Below, one piece after another: positions 53,858-62,862 of a DNA stretch of 64,000 nt (position 1 is its first letter; each line of letters starts with the position of its first letter). The position numbers and the translations under genes are program-made. The stretch is from Halorubrum sp. BOL3-1 (GTDB lineage: Archaea > Halobacteriota > Halobacteria > Halobacteriales > Haloferacaceae). The stretch lies in NCBI RefSeq assembly GCF_004114375.1, contig NZ_CP034692.1, positions 1,550,001-1,614,000 on the forward strand. The letters are read 5' to 3'. The notes under the pieces are model-generated. The model did no database searches. It worked only from the letters and a program-made list of their open reading frames with translations, and was not told where the DNA came from.

Positions 53858-54919
53858 ATGGACGACCGGACGCTGACCGACCTCCTCCGTCGCTTCGGAC
53901 TCTCCGACAAGGAGGTCGACACCTACCTCAGTCTGCTCGAACACGGCGAGGCGAAGGCCAGCACCGTCGCCGACGCGGCGGGCGTCTCGAAGCGGTACGT
54001 CTACAGCGTGAGCGAGTCGCTGGCGGAGCGCGGCTTCGTCGAGGTGAACGACCACGTCGTGCCGACGACGATCCGCGCGAACCCGCCGGAGGAGGTGATA
54101 GAGCGGCTCCGGTCCGACGTCGACGCGATGCGGCCCGGGCTGGCGGAGCGGTACTCCCGCGTGGAGCGCCAGGCCGAGCAGTTCGAGGTGATCAAGTCGC
54201 GGGTCACCGTCCTCAAGCGGATCCGCTCGCTGCTGGAGGACGCTGAGGCCGAGGTGACGCTGTCGCTCACCGTCGGGCAGCTCCCCGAGGTGCGAGACGC
54301 GCTCGCGGACGCGGTCGACCGCGGCGTCCTCGTCTTGCTCGTCGTCTCCGACGCGTCGGCGGACCTCGACGCGGACGGCCCCGCGCTGTCGGGGGTCGCG
54401 AACGTCGTCCGGACCTGGGGAGAGGCGATGCCGACGCTCCTCACCGTCGACTCCGCGGCCGGCGTCGTCGCCCCGCCGGAGCTCCTCCGGCAGTCGACGA
54501 CCGACCGGCAGGCGATCGCGTTCGCACAGGAGCAGCTCGCGCCGGTGATCGTCGGCTCGTTCCTCGGGAACTACTGGCCCGCCGCGACCGAGGTCCGCGT
54601 CGCCGACTCGGCGCCGCTCCCGGTCGAGTACACGAACTTCAGACACACCGTCCTCCAGGCGACGCTCCGGCTCCGCGCCGGCGACCCGCCGCGAGTGACC
54701 GTCGGCGGCCGGCGGACGGACGACGACGAACCGGTCGACGTCGTCGGCCACGTCGTCGAGACGAGACAGGGGATGGTGGAGCCGACGAACAACGAGTTCC
54801 CGGTCGAACACTCGCTCGTCGTCGAGACCGACGACGGCGACCTCACCGTCGGCGGACAGGGCGCGTTCGTCGAGGACGTCGAGGCCGACCTCGTCCGGAT
54901 CGAATCGGACGCGGAGTGA
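53858..54919 (+). CDS. trmB: TrmB-family sugar-sensing transcription regulator
   Basis: A 353-aa protein: an N-terminal winged helix (about 5-75, LLRRFGLSDKEVDTYLSLLE, ASTVADAAGVSKRYVYSVSE), a coiled-coil dimerisation segment (about 85-125), and a C-terminal TrmB effector domain (about 130-350). It is the likely controller of the divergent glucoamylase, and perhaps of gluconeogenesis genes such as ppsA and pyk, as shown for Halobacterium TrmB. Box A TTATAAGT (53828-53835) sits 23-30 bases before the ATG. The 302 bases to the glucoamylase start hold no gene that I can see. Confidence 0.88.
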   Translation: MDDRTLTDLLRRFGLSDKEVDTYLSLLEHGEAKASTVADAAGVSKRYVYSVSESLAERGFVEVNDHVVPTTIRANPPEEVIERLRSDVDAMRPGLAERYSRVERQAEQFEVIKSRVTVLKRIRSLLEDAEAEVTLSLTVGQLPEVRDALADAVDRGVLVLLVVSDASADLDADGPALSGVANVVRTWGEAMPTLLTVDSAAGVVAPPELLRQSTTDRQAIAFAQEQLAPVIVGSFLGNYWPAATEVRVADSAPLPVEYTNFRHTVLQATLRLRAGDPPRVTVGGRRTDDDEPVDVVGHVVETRQGMVEPTNNEFPVEHSLVVETDDGDLTVGGQGAFVEDVEADLVRIESDAE

Positions 54920-54988
54920 GGCGAGCGTCTACGGGTCCCCGTCGATGACGGCCGCGACGCCCCCGTCCCGCCCGCCGTCGGCGTCGGG

Positions 54989-55408
54989 TCAGGCGGCCGG
55001 GAGCGTTCTCGCCCCCTCGTCGGGGTCGAACGCCGGCCCGCCGCGGTAGCCACGCCGCGCCGCGAACGGCTTCACCGCGACGAACCCGACCGGCGCGCCG
55101 GTCGGGCCGCACTCCTGCCACTCCGCGAAGGCCGCCCGCCGGTGATCGTCGAGGTCGACGCCCGCGGGAAGGCCTCGAAGGTCGGCGTCCGGGACCTCGT
55201 CGGGGACGAACGGACGGTCGCCCCGGTCGACCAACGACGAGATGACCGCAGACTCCTTGCCCTGCCGGATTCGGACCTCCTCGTCGCCCTCGCGCCGGAG
55301 TCGTCCACCGTCGCGACCGCCGGGTTCGACACGGCCCGGCTCCCGCCCGGCGATGCGGACGATACGGTGGTCGTCGCCGGCGGCCGCGCCGAGACGCCAC
55401 CGCCCCAC
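54989..55408 (-). CDS. Uncertain hypothetical protein
   Basis: The frame codes up to 139 aa from a GTG. The second half looks like a protein (SAVISSLVDRGDRPFVPDEV, then GPTGAPVGFVAVKPFAARRG), and GC at its third positions is highest over 55021-55140 and 55201-55260. The first half is unusually Arg-rich. A plus-strand frame at 55142-55465 (GTG start, ending ELKRARAALLGA) competes: GC bias favours it over 55141-55200 and 55261-55320. Only one is likely real, and I cannot decide firmly. No family is recognised. Confidence 0.4.
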   Translation of the reverse strand: MGRWRLGAAAGDDHRIVRIAGREPGRVEPGGRDGGRLRREGDEEVRIRQGKESAVISSLVDRGDRPFVPDEVPDADLRGLPAGVDLDDHRRAAFAEWQECGPTGAPVGFVAVKPFAARRGYRGGPAFDPDEGARTLPAA

Positions 55409-55621
55409 GAGGTGCCGGGGGTCTCAGAGTTGAAGCGGGCGAGAGCCGCACTCCTCGGCGCGTAGCGCGCTCGGTCTTTTCGATGTGAGGTCTCGGACAC
55501 GTTCCGGAGCGACGCCGACAGCGGTCGCTCAGTGGTCGAGTCGGATAAAGAAAACCGCGTGTGGGGTCGGCCCGCGAGGGCCGATGGTTAGGAGCTGCGA
55601 GTCGCGTCCGAAGCAGCGACG

Positions 55622-58600
55622 TTAGTCGTTGCGGCGGGTCGCGAGCAGCGCAGCGGCGATGAGGGCGACGAGAGCGACGAGCGCACCGAAGCCGGGCGTT
55701 CCGTCGTCGGTGGAGTCGTCGCCGCCGTCGGAGCCGTCGGAGCCGTCGTCACCGTCGGATCCGTCGTCACCGTCAGATCCGTCGTCACCGTCGGAGCCGT
55801 CGTCACCGTCGGAGCCGTCGTCGCCGTCAGAGCCGTCGTCACCGTCGGAGCCGTCCGCGGCTTCGATGGTGAGCGTGCCCGTGGCCTCGCCGTCGTCGGT
55901 CGCGACGCCGTGCGTGTAATCGCCGGCGTCGAGACCGGACGTGTCGGCCGTGAACTCGACAGTCTGGGTGTCACCGCTTGCGAGGGTGACTTCAGTCGTG
56001 TCGAGTTCGTCGCCGTCGAGCGTGAGCGCGACGGTCTGCGTGCCTTCCGCGTCGCCAGTGTTCTCGATCGTGGCCGAAACCGTGACCGAGTCACCAGCCG
56101 TCGCGGTGGCTTCCGCGGGCTCAAGCTCGGAGACCTCGAAGGTCGCCGTGCTGTCGTCGACCGATTCGACCACGACGCCGTCAACGGCGTCCTGATCGTC
56201 GAAGGCAGCCTGGCGGAACGACGCCTCGAAGGTGTCGTCCGCGGCCTGGGCGCTCAGGTCGAAGTTCGCTTCGAACGTACCATCCTCGGCAACGCTCACA
56301 TCTTCGGCCGTGAGCGTGAACCGCGGCGTGGTGTCGTCAGTCGAGCGCAGGCGGACAGAGAACTCCGAGGTCGGCGCGACGTTAGCCGTGCCAGTCACCG
56401 TGGAGCCGTTCTCCGCAGCCGCCTCGATGATGTCGTCCGAATTCGTGTCGAACTCGGCCTCAGCCTGCGCGACGTCGAACGTACCGTTCGCCGTCTCGTA
56501 GGCATCTTCGAGTTCGGCACTGTCTGCGAAGGCGTCACTAGTTCCGCGCAGGAGGCGCTGGTCCTGAACGGTCAGTTCGACCGTGAACTCGTCGCCGTCC
56601 GCGAAGGCACTGACGTCGTCAGAATCGAGCAGGATGTAGTAGTTGCTCGTGGACTCGTCGTAGACGACCGTGAACGCGTCCTCGAACTGGTCCTGCGTCA
56701 ACTCAGCGCCAACGTCGACCGTCTTCGGGTCGGCGTTGCGACCGGGGTCCTCCTCGGTCAGCACTAAGCTCGACGCGTTGTCGTCGTTAGTGGTCGAGGA
56801 GAGACCGTTGTTGTTGCTGGTCGAGAGCAGGTTGTAGAGCTGCGTAGTCGCGCTGTCATCGTCGGCGCTCACATCGGCGAGCACGCCCTCAAGGCCGTCC
56901 GCAGTGACCTGGTGGACGAGCACGTCGCTGCTGTCGCCGTCGGTATCGAGCGCGATGGAGTCAGTCTGGGTGACAGCGCCGTTCTCGACGGCGTCGTTGA
57001 CAGCCTCGACGGCGTCAACGTCGTCGTCGTCAAGCGCGTCACTCAGGTCTTCCTGAGCTGCGGGGCTGGTCCGCCACAGGACCATCTCCGCAGGCGTGCG
57101 CTCTTCGATGAGGAGACCCGCAACGTCGTCCTCGTTCTCGAAGGCGTCAACCGCGTTATCCTCGTTCGCAGCCACGATGACCTCGTACTCGCCCGTGTCA
57201 AGGAGACCATCCAGATTGTCTTGGATGTCGTCGCCCTGATTCTGGAGCGTGGCGTCATCGTCGTCGCTCACAGCTTCGACGATCGTGACACCAGTCTCAC
57301 CAGCCTGGTACGTATTGAACCGGATGGTGACTTCACCGTCGGCGTCGTCAGCGTCGTCGACACCGTCGGTGACCGAGATGTTCGCCTGGTAGTTGTCGTC
57401 CTCGGCGTTGCCGACGACGACGTACCCGTCCTGCGTGTTGTCGAGGTTGACGGTGATCTCCGCAACGTCACCCTGCGTGACCGTAGTGGTGCCGTCCGCG
57501 AAGCTGACCTCACCGTCCTGCTCTTCGATGACTTCGAACTCGCTACTCTCGGCGGTGATGCCGGAGGCGTCGTCCGTCACTTCGACTGTGTACGTGTCCG
57601 TGTCCGAATCGTTACCGAAGTCGAAGTCGTAGTCACCGTTCGAGTCGATGGCAACATCGTCGATGGTCTCGACCGAGTCGCCATCGGAGTCGAGGAGGTC
57701 GACCGTGATGTCACGGTTGATCGAGTCGGAGGTAATCGTGCCGGTCACGTCCTCGTCAGCCTCGAACTCCTCTTCGTCGACGGAAGCGTTCAGGCCGAGG
57801 TCCTCAACGTTGAGAACGACCTCGTTGCCGAACTCGTCACTCGTAACGTTGTACTCGCCGAATGCGAGGTCTTCAGTATCGAAGACGTAGACCTCACTGG
57901 CAGCACCAGTACCACGGGTTCGGCTCACGCCCGGCCCGTCGATGTCGAATGAGTCGTCGACATCGCCTTCAAGCGCGACAAGTTCGCCCTCAAAGGAATC
58001 GAATTCGGCACCGGCATCAGCGGCAGTGTTGATCGACGACGGCGCGTACGTCACGCTGTAGTCGTCGTCAACGAGCGTGTTACCGGCAGCGTCCGTCACG
58101 CCACCCTCGATGGAGACGTTCTGGACGGTCGGGAATTCATCCGTCGTGTTGACCACAAGACGGTTGTTGTTGACCGTGATGGTGTCACCAGCAGACGTAT
58201 CGAAGAGTTCTGTGGTGCCGTCTTCCAGTCCAGCCTCAACTGAGATTGGGGTGGAATAGCCGATGTTCTCGTCGAACGCAACTTCGAGAAGCGCGTTACC
58301 GCTGGAGTCGACGTAGTGGGTGGCTTTGCGCGGGGCCTCGTCACCCGTGTCGTCAACGGTAAGGGCAAGGCTCGTCTGAGCCGTGGTGAAGCTAATGTTC
58401 TGGTCAGCTTCAACAGTTAGGTCACCCTCGGCAGCCGCACCGCCGTCGAATCCTGCGCTCAGATCGACAGTCTCAGAGAAGCTCGTGGTCCCTGAGGAAA
58501 GGGAGCCGTTAACTTCCTTCGAGTTGCCGCTGGCATCGGTCAGCTGGACCGCATAGTCCGCGGCATCATCTACTGTACCTTCGATTGTCACCGATTCAGA

Positions 58601-58756
58601 TGACTGGAAGACCGTGTCACCTGAGCCGGTGGAAAGGCCACTCGCATCTGCTGCCGCCGGCGCTGCCGCAAAGCCGACTGCAACCATGGAGATGACCATG
58701 ACCGCCGCGAAGAAGACCGCGTTGGCCTTTCCGCGATAGTTTGTGTCGTTTGTCAT
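55622..58756 (-). CDS. csg: Cell-surface S-layer glycoprotein
   Basis: A 1044-aa surface-array protein. A signal peptide (about 1-37, ending AAPAAADASG) is followed by many Asp/Thr-rich beta-sandwich domains with N-glycosylation sequons (NGS, NVT, NAS, NIS, NTT). Residues about 900-980 form an Ig-like domain (EPAEATATAGDSVTVSATIE). A linker of repeated DGSDGDD blocks (about 985-1018) leads to PGFGALVALVALIAAALLAT and a basic end: the PGF-CTERM signal for archaeosortase A and lipid anchoring. Adenine and thymine are commoner than in neighbouring genes. Transcription likely starts some 150 nt upstream. Confidence 0.95.
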   Translation of the reverse strand: MTNDTNYRGKANAVFFAAVMVISMVAVGFAAAPAAADASGLSTGSGDTVFQSSESVTIEGTVDDAADYAVQLTDASGNSKEVNGSLSSGTTSFSETVDLSAGFDGGAAAEGDLTVEADQNISFTTAQTSLALTVDDTGDEAPRKATHYVDSSGNALLEVAFDENIGYSTPISVEAGLEDGTTELFDTSAGDTITVNNNRLVVNTTDEFPTVQNVSIEGGVTDAAGNTLVDDDYSVTYAPSSINTAADAGAEFDSFEGELVALEGDVDDSFDIDGPGVSRTRGTGAASEVYVFDTEDLAFGEYNVTSDEFGNEVVLNVEDLGLNASVDEEEFEADEDVTGTITSDSINRDITVDLLDSDGDSVETIDDVAIDSNGDYDFDFGNDSDTDTYTVEVTDDASGITAESSEFEVIEEQDGEVSFADGTTTVTQGDVAEITVNLDNTQDGYVVVGNAEDDNYQANISVTDGVDDADDADGEVTIRFNTYQAGETGVTIVEAVSDDDDATLQNQGDDIQDNLDGLLDTGEYEVIVAANEDNAVDAFENEDDVAGLLIEERTPAEMVLWRTSPAAQEDLSDALDDDDVDAVEAVNDAVENGAVTQTDSIALDTDGDSSDVLVHQVTADGLEGVLADVSADDDSATTQLYNLLSTSNNNGLSSTTNDDNASSLVLTEEDPGRNADPKTVDVGAELTQDQFEDAFTVVYDESTSNYYILLDSDDVSAFADGDEFTVELTVQDQRLLRGTSDAFADSAELEDAYETANGTFDVAQAEAEFDTNSDDIIEAAAENGSTVTGTANVAPTSEFSVRLRSTDDTTPRFTLTAEDVSVAEDGTFEANFDLSAQAADDTFEASFRQAAFDDQDAVDGVVVESVDDSTATFEVSELEPAEATATAGDSVTVSATIENTGDAEGTQTVALTLDGDELDTTEVTLASGDTQTVEFTADTSGLDAGDYTHGVATDDGEATGTLTIEAADGSDGDDGSDGDDGSDGDDGSDGDDGSDGDDGSDGDDGSDGSDGGDDSTDDGTPGFGALVALVALIAAALLATRRND

Positions 58757-58904
58757 TGTTGTTGTGTTGTCTTATCTGCGTCGCGACACCCTGCTTTGCC
58801 CCAGTCTCGATCGCCCGTTCGTCATCGACCTACACTGCGTCGAGGGCGCGACCGGACTCGACCGGGATTACTCGCGTCGGCGTCGCATTGTACCGGGTAG
58901 GGTC

Positions 58905-58942
58905 TGCGTCCGTAACAACTGTTGTCGAGTATAAATACTTTG
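58905..58942 (-). promoter_or_regulatory. S-layer gene promoter and long leader
   Basis: On the minus strand, AAAGTATTTATACTCG (58928-58943) is a strong box A. A start about 26 bases later, near 58905, would give a leader of about 150 nt to the ATG at 58756. Long leaders are known for haloarchaeal S-layer genes. The rest of 58757-59248 (about 490 bases) shows no gene. Confidence 0.6.
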
Positions 58943-59248
58943 TGTGGCCTCCCGAGGTGTGTGAACGCCACACACAGTCCGTAGCGGGCGTCAGACGGTC
59001 GTTTTCAGAATTGAGAGAAACAGATGCGTACGGCCGTTTCGCGGTAGATCGTGATTGGCTCCGCGTAGGCCGTGCGACCGGAACATCTACGTGCGCGCTG
59101 CGGCGAACATGAGTCAGGGTTCGGACCCTCTCAGGCGACTGGGTGCTGTTTTTCAGGGTAGGGACCTGCCCAGTCGTCTGCGTTCCCCGCAGTATCACGC
59201 CCCGGAGAGCGATGTCTACGCGTCCGCGTCGTCGAACGCCGCCGCAGC

Positions 59249-59895
59249 TCACTCCTCCGCCTCGCCCCGCGAGCCGAAGCGGCGCTGATACGTGGCGAGT
59301 CCGTACTCGCCCTCGCGAGCGACGTCCGTCGAGGTCGGCCGCTCACCGAACTCGTCACGCGACCGACGGGGATCGGCGATGCGCTCGGCGTCCGTGGTCT
59401 TGTTTTGGTCCGGTGCGTCGAGGGCGGCCGCCGCCAGTGCGTCGGCCCGCGAGCCGAAGCGTCGGATGCACGTGCGATCATTGACGACCTCCGTCGTCGC
59501 GCGTCCCTTTCGAGGCGGGCGAGCGACCGAGTTCGTCGGCGAGCGCCCCTAGATCCGCGGCCGAATCATTCACGGACACGCGCGGGCTTGCGTTTCCGGG
59601 CGTCCGCTGCGCACCGTCTCAGGACTCCCGGACACCGAGTGGCGGCGTCACGTCGTCGACGGTCTCGACGAGCGCGGCCGTCCGCGAACCGAAGCGATTC
59701 GTGTCTGTCGCCGGCGCGCACGCGCCCCCGCGTCCGAGTCGGCTTGCGTCGGTGGGTGCCCGACTTCGTCGCGCGGGATCTCTTCGGGTGGTGATTGCGG
59801 GTCGGGACCGGCCCGCCCGACCGCGGCTCCCCACGAGCCGAAGCGGCGCGCGACGGTAGCGGGCGACAGGTCGGCGTACTCGTCGAACGTATTCT
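59249..59895 (-). pseudogene. Degraded protein with HNH-associated (homing endonuclease) repeats
   Basis: Reading the minus strand across frames recovers four copies of a repeat ending in RRFGS: EYADLSPATVARRFGSWGAA (59835-59895), TNRFGSRTAALVETVDDV (about 59650-59700), ALADELGRSPASKGTRDDGG then TCIRRFGSRADALAAAAL (about 59415-59560), and DEFGERPTSTDVAREGEYGL then ATYQRRFGSRGEAEE (59252-59363). This is the pattern of the HNH_repeat family found in haloarchaeal homing-endonuclease-like proteins. There are at least two frameshifts and internal stops, no HNH nuclease domain and no start, so it is a relic. Confidence 0.65.
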
Positions 59896-59918
59896 AATTC
59901 GATATCGCGCTATGTGAT

Positions 59919-60833
59919 TTACTCCGCGCCGAACGCTCGAACGGTCTCGAACGAGCCGTCTGCGATAGCGGCGGCGATCCCGTCGGTGTCGGCGTCTCGG
60001 GGCACCTCGTGGGGATACTTCCGGGCGAAGTACCGCAGGAGGTTCTCGACGTCGCGTTCGAGGAACTCCCGGGCGTTCTCGTGGTCGGTCGGCACCGCCT
60101 GCGGCCAATCGAAGATCGTGATACCGCTTTCCGCGACCGCGACGTTGTGCTCGGAGATGTCCGCGTGGACCCACCCCAGCTCGTGGGTGGTCGCGAGTTC
60201 GCGGCAGATCAAGTCGAGGACGCCGACCGCCTGCTCGGGGTCGAGCGTCGCGCGCGACAGCTCGACGCCCGCGAACTTCGCCATCACGATGGCGTGCCGG
60301 TTGTGGTCCACCGGTCGCGGCACGCTCACGTCGGGGTACAGTTCCTCCATCGCCTCGTACTCGCGTTCGGCGGCCTTGCGCGCGGTGTAGAGCCACGAGA
60401 CGTGATCGCGGTCGGCGGTGTACTCGCGCTCGCGGTTCACCTCGCGGAAGTTGGTGTACCCCTCGCGGTGGTACTTCAGGGCGAGCGGCCGGAACGACTG
60501 CGCCTCGTACACGTCACCCTCCTTGCCGAGTCCGAGAGGCGATCCCACGCCGTCTATCGTCTCGCGCTCGGCGAACGTCCGGAGCGCCAGGGCGTCGTAC
60601 CCCTCGAAGGTGAGCTGGTACCCCTCGTACTGGATCGTCTTCCGTTCGATCAGCTCGCGGTCGAGACACCGGTCGATGCGGTAGTCGACCTCCTCGCGCG
60701 TCAGGTCGGCGTAGTCCGGGAGCTTGTCGCGGCGGACCCACTCCGAGAAGCGCATCCCCTGCTCGACGCCCGAGAGGAGATAGAAGTCCTCGGGGTCCAG
60801 CTCCGCCATGTCGCCGGCGACGTTTCGCACCAT
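59919..60833 (-). CDS. rio2: Rio2 serine/threonine protein kinase
   Basis: A 304-aa atypical kinase needed for small-subunit ribosome maturation. The N-terminal winged helix (about 1-90, DPEDFYLLSGVEQGMRFSEW) is the Rio2 hallmark. The kinase part has the P-loop-like GSPLGLGKEGDVYEAQ, Lys in LALKYHREGYTNFR, the catalytic Asp in WVHADISEHNVAV and the metal Asp in ITIFDWPQAV. The 309 bases upstream to the aldolase gene contain only AT-rich promoter-like DNA (about 60890-60925) and no gene that I can see. Confidence 0.95.
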   Translation of the reverse strand: MVRNVAGDMAELDPEDFYLLSGVEQGMRFSEWVRRDKLPDYADLTREEVDYRIDRCLDRELIERKTIQYEGYQLTFEGYDALALRTFAERETIDGVGSPLGLGKEGDVYEAQSFRPLALKYHREGYTNFREVNREREYTADRDHVSWLYTARKAAEREYEAMEELYPDVSVPRPVDHNRHAIVMAKFAGVELSRATLDPEQAVGVLDLICRELATTHELGWVHADISEHNVAVAESGITIFDWPQAVPTDHENAREFLERDVENLLRYFARKYPHEVPRDADTDGIAAAIADGSFETVRAFGAE

Positions 60834-61142
60834 ACGCCACCCTACTCCGGCGATTCCTAAAAGGGACGCGCGTTCGACGAGGCGACTAGTATAGCATATA
60901 CCGCGATAACAAAATTTTTCGTGGCACTGACCCCGGTCGGAGGAGAGCGGTCTCAGACCGACCGTCCACCGGGAGTCGGTGAGAATCGAGGTTTCGAACG
61001 GCGGTGGAAACCGTACTGAGGCGGCGGAGTCGAACAGATCGACGCCTCGGAGTCGGCGTCACGACTCGTGGGAACACGGGCGGCCGGGGAGGGTCGGCGC
61101 GGAAGCGGTCGGTGCCGCGCTCGCCGGCACCGACGAGGCGGA

Positions 61143-61781
61143 TCAGTCCCGGGCCGCAGAGACGGCTTCGACGACCGCCCGCGCGTTCGCCTCGATCGCG
61201 TCGAACGCGCCGTCGGAGACCGCCTCGGTGTCGACGATCGAACTGCCGACGCCGACCGCGACCGCGCCCGCTCGGACGTAATCAGCGGCGTTCGACGGGC
61301 CGACGCCGCCGGTCGGGACGAGCGGGATCTGCGGGAGCGGGCCGCCGATCGCCGCGACGTGGTCCGGGCCGCCGGTCTTCGCGGGGAAGATCTTCACCGC
61401 GTCGGCGCCGGCCTGGTAGGCTTCGAGCGCCTCGGTCGGAGTGTACGCGCCGACGACGACCGGCGTGCCGTAGCGGTTCGCCGTCCGGATCACGTCGGGG
61501 TTCACCGTCGGCGTCACGAGGAACTCCGCGCCCGCGAGCTGTGCCGCTCGCGCCGTCTCCGCGTCGAGGACGGTCCCGGCGCCGACCAGCGCGTCGTCGA
61601 CGCGGTCCGATATCGCCTCGATCGACGACATCGCGTTCGGCGTGTCCGCGGTTACCTCCAGGGCCGTCACGCCGGCGTCGACGACGGCGTCCGCGACCGC
61701 CACCGCGTCGTCTCGGGCTACTCCGCGGAGGATCGCGATCACTCCGCCGTCGGTGATCCGGTCGAATCGATCGGTTCGCAT
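61143..61781 (-). CDS. KDPG/KHG-type aldolase
   Basis: A 212-aa class I aldolase with the Eda fold. The signatures are GGVIAILRGVARDDAVAVAD at the N-terminus, ALEVTADTPNAMSSI (catalytic Glu), LVGAGTVLDAETARAAQLAG, and the Schiff-base Lys in AVKIFPAKTGGPDHV. It cleaves 2-keto-3-deoxy-6-phospho-gluconate or -galactonate, the last step of Entner-Doudoroff-type sugar acid use. The IclR gene upstream and the binding protein beyond it suggest a regulated sugar locus. GATTTATTACC on the minus strand (61802-61812) is a good box A for this ATG. Confidence 0.88.
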   Translation of the reverse strand: MRTDRFDRITDGGVIAILRGVARDDAVAVADAVVDAGVTALEVTADTPNAMSSIEAISDRVDDALVGAGTVLDAETARAAQLAGAEFLVTPTVNPDVIRTANRYGTPVVVGAYTPTEALEAYQAGADAVKIFPAKTGGPDHVAAIGGPLPQIPLVPTGGVGPSNAADYVRAGAVAVGVGSSIVDTEAVSDGAFDAIEANARAVVEAVSAARD

Positions 61782-61837
61782 GGTTGGTCCCTTCCCCGGA
61801 GGGGTAATAAATCGAGCCGTGTCGGGGACGCGCCGCG

Positions 61838-62584
61838 TCACAGCAGTTCGAGTTCGATCGTCTTCGCGGCGCTGGAGACGAGTCCGGCCGTGTCCTCCTC
61901 CAACCGTTTCCCCTGCATCTCGTCGGACGGGCCGGAGACGCTGACCGCGCCCACGGGGTCGCCGTCGACGACGATCGGAGAGGCGACACACTGCCAGTTC
62001 TCGTCGATCTCGCCGCGGTCGAACGCGATGTTCCGGTCCCTGATCGACCGGAGCTCGGAGCGGAGCGTCGCCGGGTCCGTCACGGTCCGTTCGGTCTTCC
62101 GGTCGAGTCCGTGGCGGGAGACGTACTCGTCGACCCGTTCTCGCGGTCGGAACGCCAGGATCGCCTTGCCCGCGGCGGCGGCGTGGAGGCGAACGCCGTC
62201 ACCGACCGGAACGGGGTGGTCTCGGGCACCGATTCGGTGGAGGTAGACGGCCTCGGCGTCCTCGGGCACCACGAGGTTCGCGACGGCGCCCGTGTTCCGC
62301 GCGAGCATGCGGACCTCGCTCTGTGCGGCGTGGTAGACGGGGTTCCGTTCTCTCGTCCCGAAACCGATCCGGAGGAACCGGTGGGTGAGATCGTAGGTTC
62401 CGCCCGTGTTTTTCACGTAGCCGAGGGTACAGAGCGTCGAGAGGTGGTTGTGAACCGCGCTCTTCGAGACGTCGAGCGCGTCGGCCAGTTCGGTGACTCC
62501 GCTGCCGTCGCGGTCGTACAGCTCTTCGACGATCCGGAGGGACGTCGCGGTCGCCTGAACGGCGATGGTGTCCGTGTTCCCCAT
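61838..62584 (-). CDS. IclR-family transcription regulator
   Basis: A 248-aa protein with an N-terminal winged helix (about 14-75, SLRIVEELYDRDGSGVTELA, DALDVSKSAVHNHLSTLCTL) and a C-terminal GAF-like effector domain (about 85-248, AGKAILAFRPRERVDEYV; CVASPIVVDGDPVGAVSVSG). It probably senses a sugar acid and controls the adjacent aldolase and the divergent binding-protein gene. GTTATACGG on the minus strand (62612-62620) is about 28 bases before the ATG. Confidence 0.92.
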   Translation of the reverse strand: MGNTDTIAVQATATSLRIVEELYDRDGSGVTELADALDVSKSAVHNHLSTLCTLGYVKNTGGTYDLTHRFLRIGFGTRERNPVYHAAQSEVRMLARNTGAVANLVVPEDAEAVYLHRIGARDHPVPVGDGVRLHAAAAGKAILAFRPRERVDEYVSRHGLDRKTERTVTDPATLRSELRSIRDRNIAFDRGEIDENWQCVASPIVVDGDPVGAVSVSGPSDEMQGKRLEEDTAGLVSSAAKTIELELL

Positions 62585-62664
62585 CGTTTCTCAGAGTGGT
62601 ATGAGCGACAGCCGTATAACGTTTGTTTAGCATGAGAGAACGTCAGCGAGATATGGAGTATAAA

Positions 62665-62835
62665 AGTAGTTTAATTATATATAAATTAAAGAATTAGTAT
62701 TTGGAATTTGTTTGAGATGCGCTCTATGCTCTAAAATAGTATATAATAGAGACCTGTTCACTCCAAGGAAACGCTAATAACACGTTTCTGAGCCGATCTT
62801 AGGATACCCATACATTAGATTTATATATTTGGGAT
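62665..62835 (+). promoter_or_regulatory. AT-rich divergent control region with inverted repeats
   Basis: The 278 bases between the IclR gene and the binding-protein gene are far richer in A+T than the rest. TTTAATT/AATTAAA (62670-62676 with 62684-62690) forms a perfect inverted repeat. CTCTAT/ATAGAG makes another pair near 62722-62753. TTTATATATT (62820-62829) is the best box A for the binding protein, about 35 bases before its ATG. Confidence 0.5.
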
Positions 62836-62862
62836 GAAAGGGACCGATAGTCAGGGACGATC

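Noticed and set aside
53602-53922. 106-codon minus frame between glucoamylase and trmB
   Set aside because: Its composition is Arg/Ser-rich, it overlaps the trmB start and box A, and no family features are visible.
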